This document shows, in pieces, positions 62,861 to 64,000 of a stretch of 64,000 nt of DNA (position 1 is its first letter; each line of letters begins with the position of its first letter). The notes under the pieces were generated by a model. That model did not search any database and was not told the DNA's origin. It saw nothing but the letters and a program-made list of their open reading frames with translations. The stretch is from Fibrella rubiginis. GTDB taxonomy: Bacteria > Bacteroidota > Bacteroidia > Cytophagales > Spirosomataceae. The DNA is taken from positions 744,001-808,000 of the forward strand of contig NZ_JAFMYV010000001.1 in NCBI RefSeq assembly GCF_017353185.1, read 5' to 3'. Both the position numbers and the translations under genes were made by a program.

Positions 62861-62945
62861 GATGACCAATACCCCTGTAACACGTCTCACGCCTGTCCTA
62901 CACCAAATTGGTGCGGTGGCTGGTCTGACCTAATCAACCCTTTCT

Positions 62946-63941
62946 ATGTTTACCAACAAAACCCCCTGGATTGTTCTGCTCCTGCTATGGATGGGCGGAT
63001 CGACGTGGTGGCACGTCTGCAAAATTAAGCAGCTCTGTGGTGACTACTTGCCCCATGCCAACATGGAAGCAACGATAGCAATGCCGGGCGCCTCTACGTT
63101 TGGCCTCACCATTGCCGACGGCGACAAGCTGAACCTAAACGTGCCCGGTAACTTTTCCTTTGCCAAATCGGGCGAGGCGGCCAATGCCTCGGCGCTGGGC
63201 AATACGCTTCAGACGGTAGCCGCCTACCTAAAAGCCAATCCGGGCCGGATCATGACTATAATGGGTCATTATCATGCTGACGAAGATAATCCCGGCAGCT
63301 ACCCCAATCTGGGTGTTGCGCGGGCCGAAGCAATCAAAGCTGATCTTATCGACATGGGGGTGCCCGCTGCGCAGGTAGCTACGGCCAGTATGCTGGTGAG
63401 TACACCAGCCGGCGCGATGATGCCCTACAGTACGAAAGGTGACTCGCTCTATGGTGGGCTGGCATTCTCGTTTACGGGCGCAGCTACGGATACAACAGCT
63501 ACGGATACAACAGCTGTTGTTGCTGCTCCTGCCACCGATACCACAACAGCTGCTAAACCCAACACGGAAGAAGCCCTGGCCGAAGCGCAGAAGTTTACGT
63601 CGGTGTTCAAGCCCATCGATTTGTATTTCAAGAGTGGTCAGTCAGGCTATATCAGGACAGAAGACACCAGGAAATTTTTTGCCGAAGCTGAAACGTATCT
63701 GAAGGCCCACAAAGACAAGAAACTGACGCTGACGGGGCATACTGATGCCACGGGACCAGACAAGGTAAACCTCGAACTGTCGCGGGCGCGGGCCAGCGGC
63801 GTAAGAGCACGCCTGCGCAAAGATGGTATTGACGGCGATCAGATCGTGGTGGAAGCCAAAGGTGAAACCGAGCCCAAAGAGCCGAATGAGACCGCCGAAG
63901 GCCGCAAAGCCAATCGCCGGGTAACCGTTGTGGTACAATAA
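62946..63941 (+). CDS. Protein with two OmpA-like domains
   Basis: 331 residues. An N-terminal hydrophobic segment (WIVLLLLWMGGSTWW, about residues 8-22) acts as anchor or signal. Residues about 70-180 form a degenerate OmpA-like domain (NFSFAKSGEAAN, LQTVAAYLKANPGRIMTIMGHYHADE, LGVARAEAIKADLIDMGV). A Thr/Ala-rich linker with ATDTT repeats (about 178-205) leads to a canonical OmpA/MotB domain (about 220-331) with LTLTGHTDATG, NLELSRARASGVRARL and RKANRRVTVVV. The second domain should bind peptidoglycan; the first lacks the TD.xG site, having HYHADE instead. It tethers the envelope or an unknown complex. Confidence 0.85.
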   Translation: MFTNKTPWIVLLLLWMGGSTWWHVCKIKQLCGDYLPHANMEATIAMPGASTFGLTIADGDKLNLNVPGNFSFAKSGEAANASALGNTLQTVAAYLKANPGRIMTIMGHYHADEDNPGSYPNLGVARAEAIKADLIDMGVPAAQVATASMLVSTPAGAMMPYSTKGDSLYGGLAFSFTGAATDTTATDTTAVVAAPATDTTTAAKPNTEEALAEAQKFTSVFKPIDLYFKSGQSGYIRTEDTRKFFAEAETYLKAHKDKKLTLTGHTDATGPDKVNLELSRARASGVRARLRKDGIDGDQIVVEAKGETEPKEPNETAEGRKANRRVTVVVQ

Positions 63942-63972
63942 TAGCCCCCTACACACATAAACGCCCATTCGT

Positions 63973-64000
63973 ATGTTTACCATGAATCCCCTGAATTTGC
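63973..64000 (+). CDS. Start of a further gene (cut by right edge)
   Basis: ATG 63973 begins MFTMNPLNL, open to the window end and 31 bp after the OmpA-protein stop. The first residues resemble the start MFTNKTPW of the gene before it, so it may be a related, co-transcribed protein. Too short to identify. Confidence 0.35.

Overview
The window looks like a chromosome segment of a free-living Bacteroidota bacterium of the order Cytophagales, probably Spirosoma or a close relative. This rests on two SusC/SusD pairs, a DUF4249 lipoprotein next to a TonB receptor, DUF5686 and DUF5117/DUF4953 proteins, the short Bacteroidota-type AMP nucleosidase, a LpxH/WaaA lipid A pathway, and promoters of the TTG-N19..20-TAnnTTTG type. 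Base composition is GC-rich (mid-fifties by eye) apart from an AT-rich stretch near 62.3-62.6 kb. No rRNA, tRNA, CRISPR array, transposase or phage gene was seen.

Layout. 1-2.5 kb: the start of a secreted surface protein running off the left edge, then small envelope proteins. 2.9-7.8 kb: a PQQ-propeller lipoprotein, a DUF4249 lipoprotein and a TonB-dependent receptor, probably one operon. 8.1-16.9 kb: a PhnO-like acetyltransferase, an exported RraA-like protein, a Tat-exported enolase-superfamily enzyme, a large zinc protease, a GH43 glycosidase whose C-terminal Fn3 domain has been frameshifted off, and a Uma2 gene cut by a stop codon. 17-21.6 kb: housekeeping genes (rpsT with a textbook promoter and terminator, radC, a YihX-like phosphatase, an M50 protease, waaA). 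21.7-34.5 kb: a glutaminase-family protein, an Old Yellow Enzyme, an amidohydrolase, a porin, a DUF5686 receptor-like protein, Maf, AMP nucleosidase, an HsdR_N-domain protein and a dienoyl-CoA isomerase-like crotonase. 34.5-35.5 kb: a DECR1-like 2,4-dienoyl-CoA reductase paired with that crotonase.

35.7-49.3 kb is one long minus-strand block for nutrient uptake: SusC-SusD-YdcF/ElyC followed by SusC-SusD-YncE/phosphoesterase. 50.6-55.4 kb is a tight minus-strand operon: MocR-type regulator, CocE/NonD hydrolase, ketopantoate-reductase-like enzyme and DinB protein. A second DinB-like gene and a SnoaL-like gene face away from it across an intergenic region carrying three CTGTACG/CGTACAG boxes. 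56.6-64 kb: a large six-hairpin-type putative glycosidase, LpxH, a GDSL hydrolase, a lipoprotein, a structured and terminated non-coding segment, and a double-OmpA-domain protein.

The most distinctive feature is not a gene. At least a dozen intergenic sites carry long inverted repeats whose arms are built from degenerate tandem 7-bp words, often four per arm, commonly ending in a shared GCTnnCGCG-type core. The words differ from site to site, but the two arms of any one site match almost perfectly. At three sites the arms differ by whole 7-bp units. Several ORFs have their reading frame extended into these arms, which affects the choice of start codon for several neighbours.
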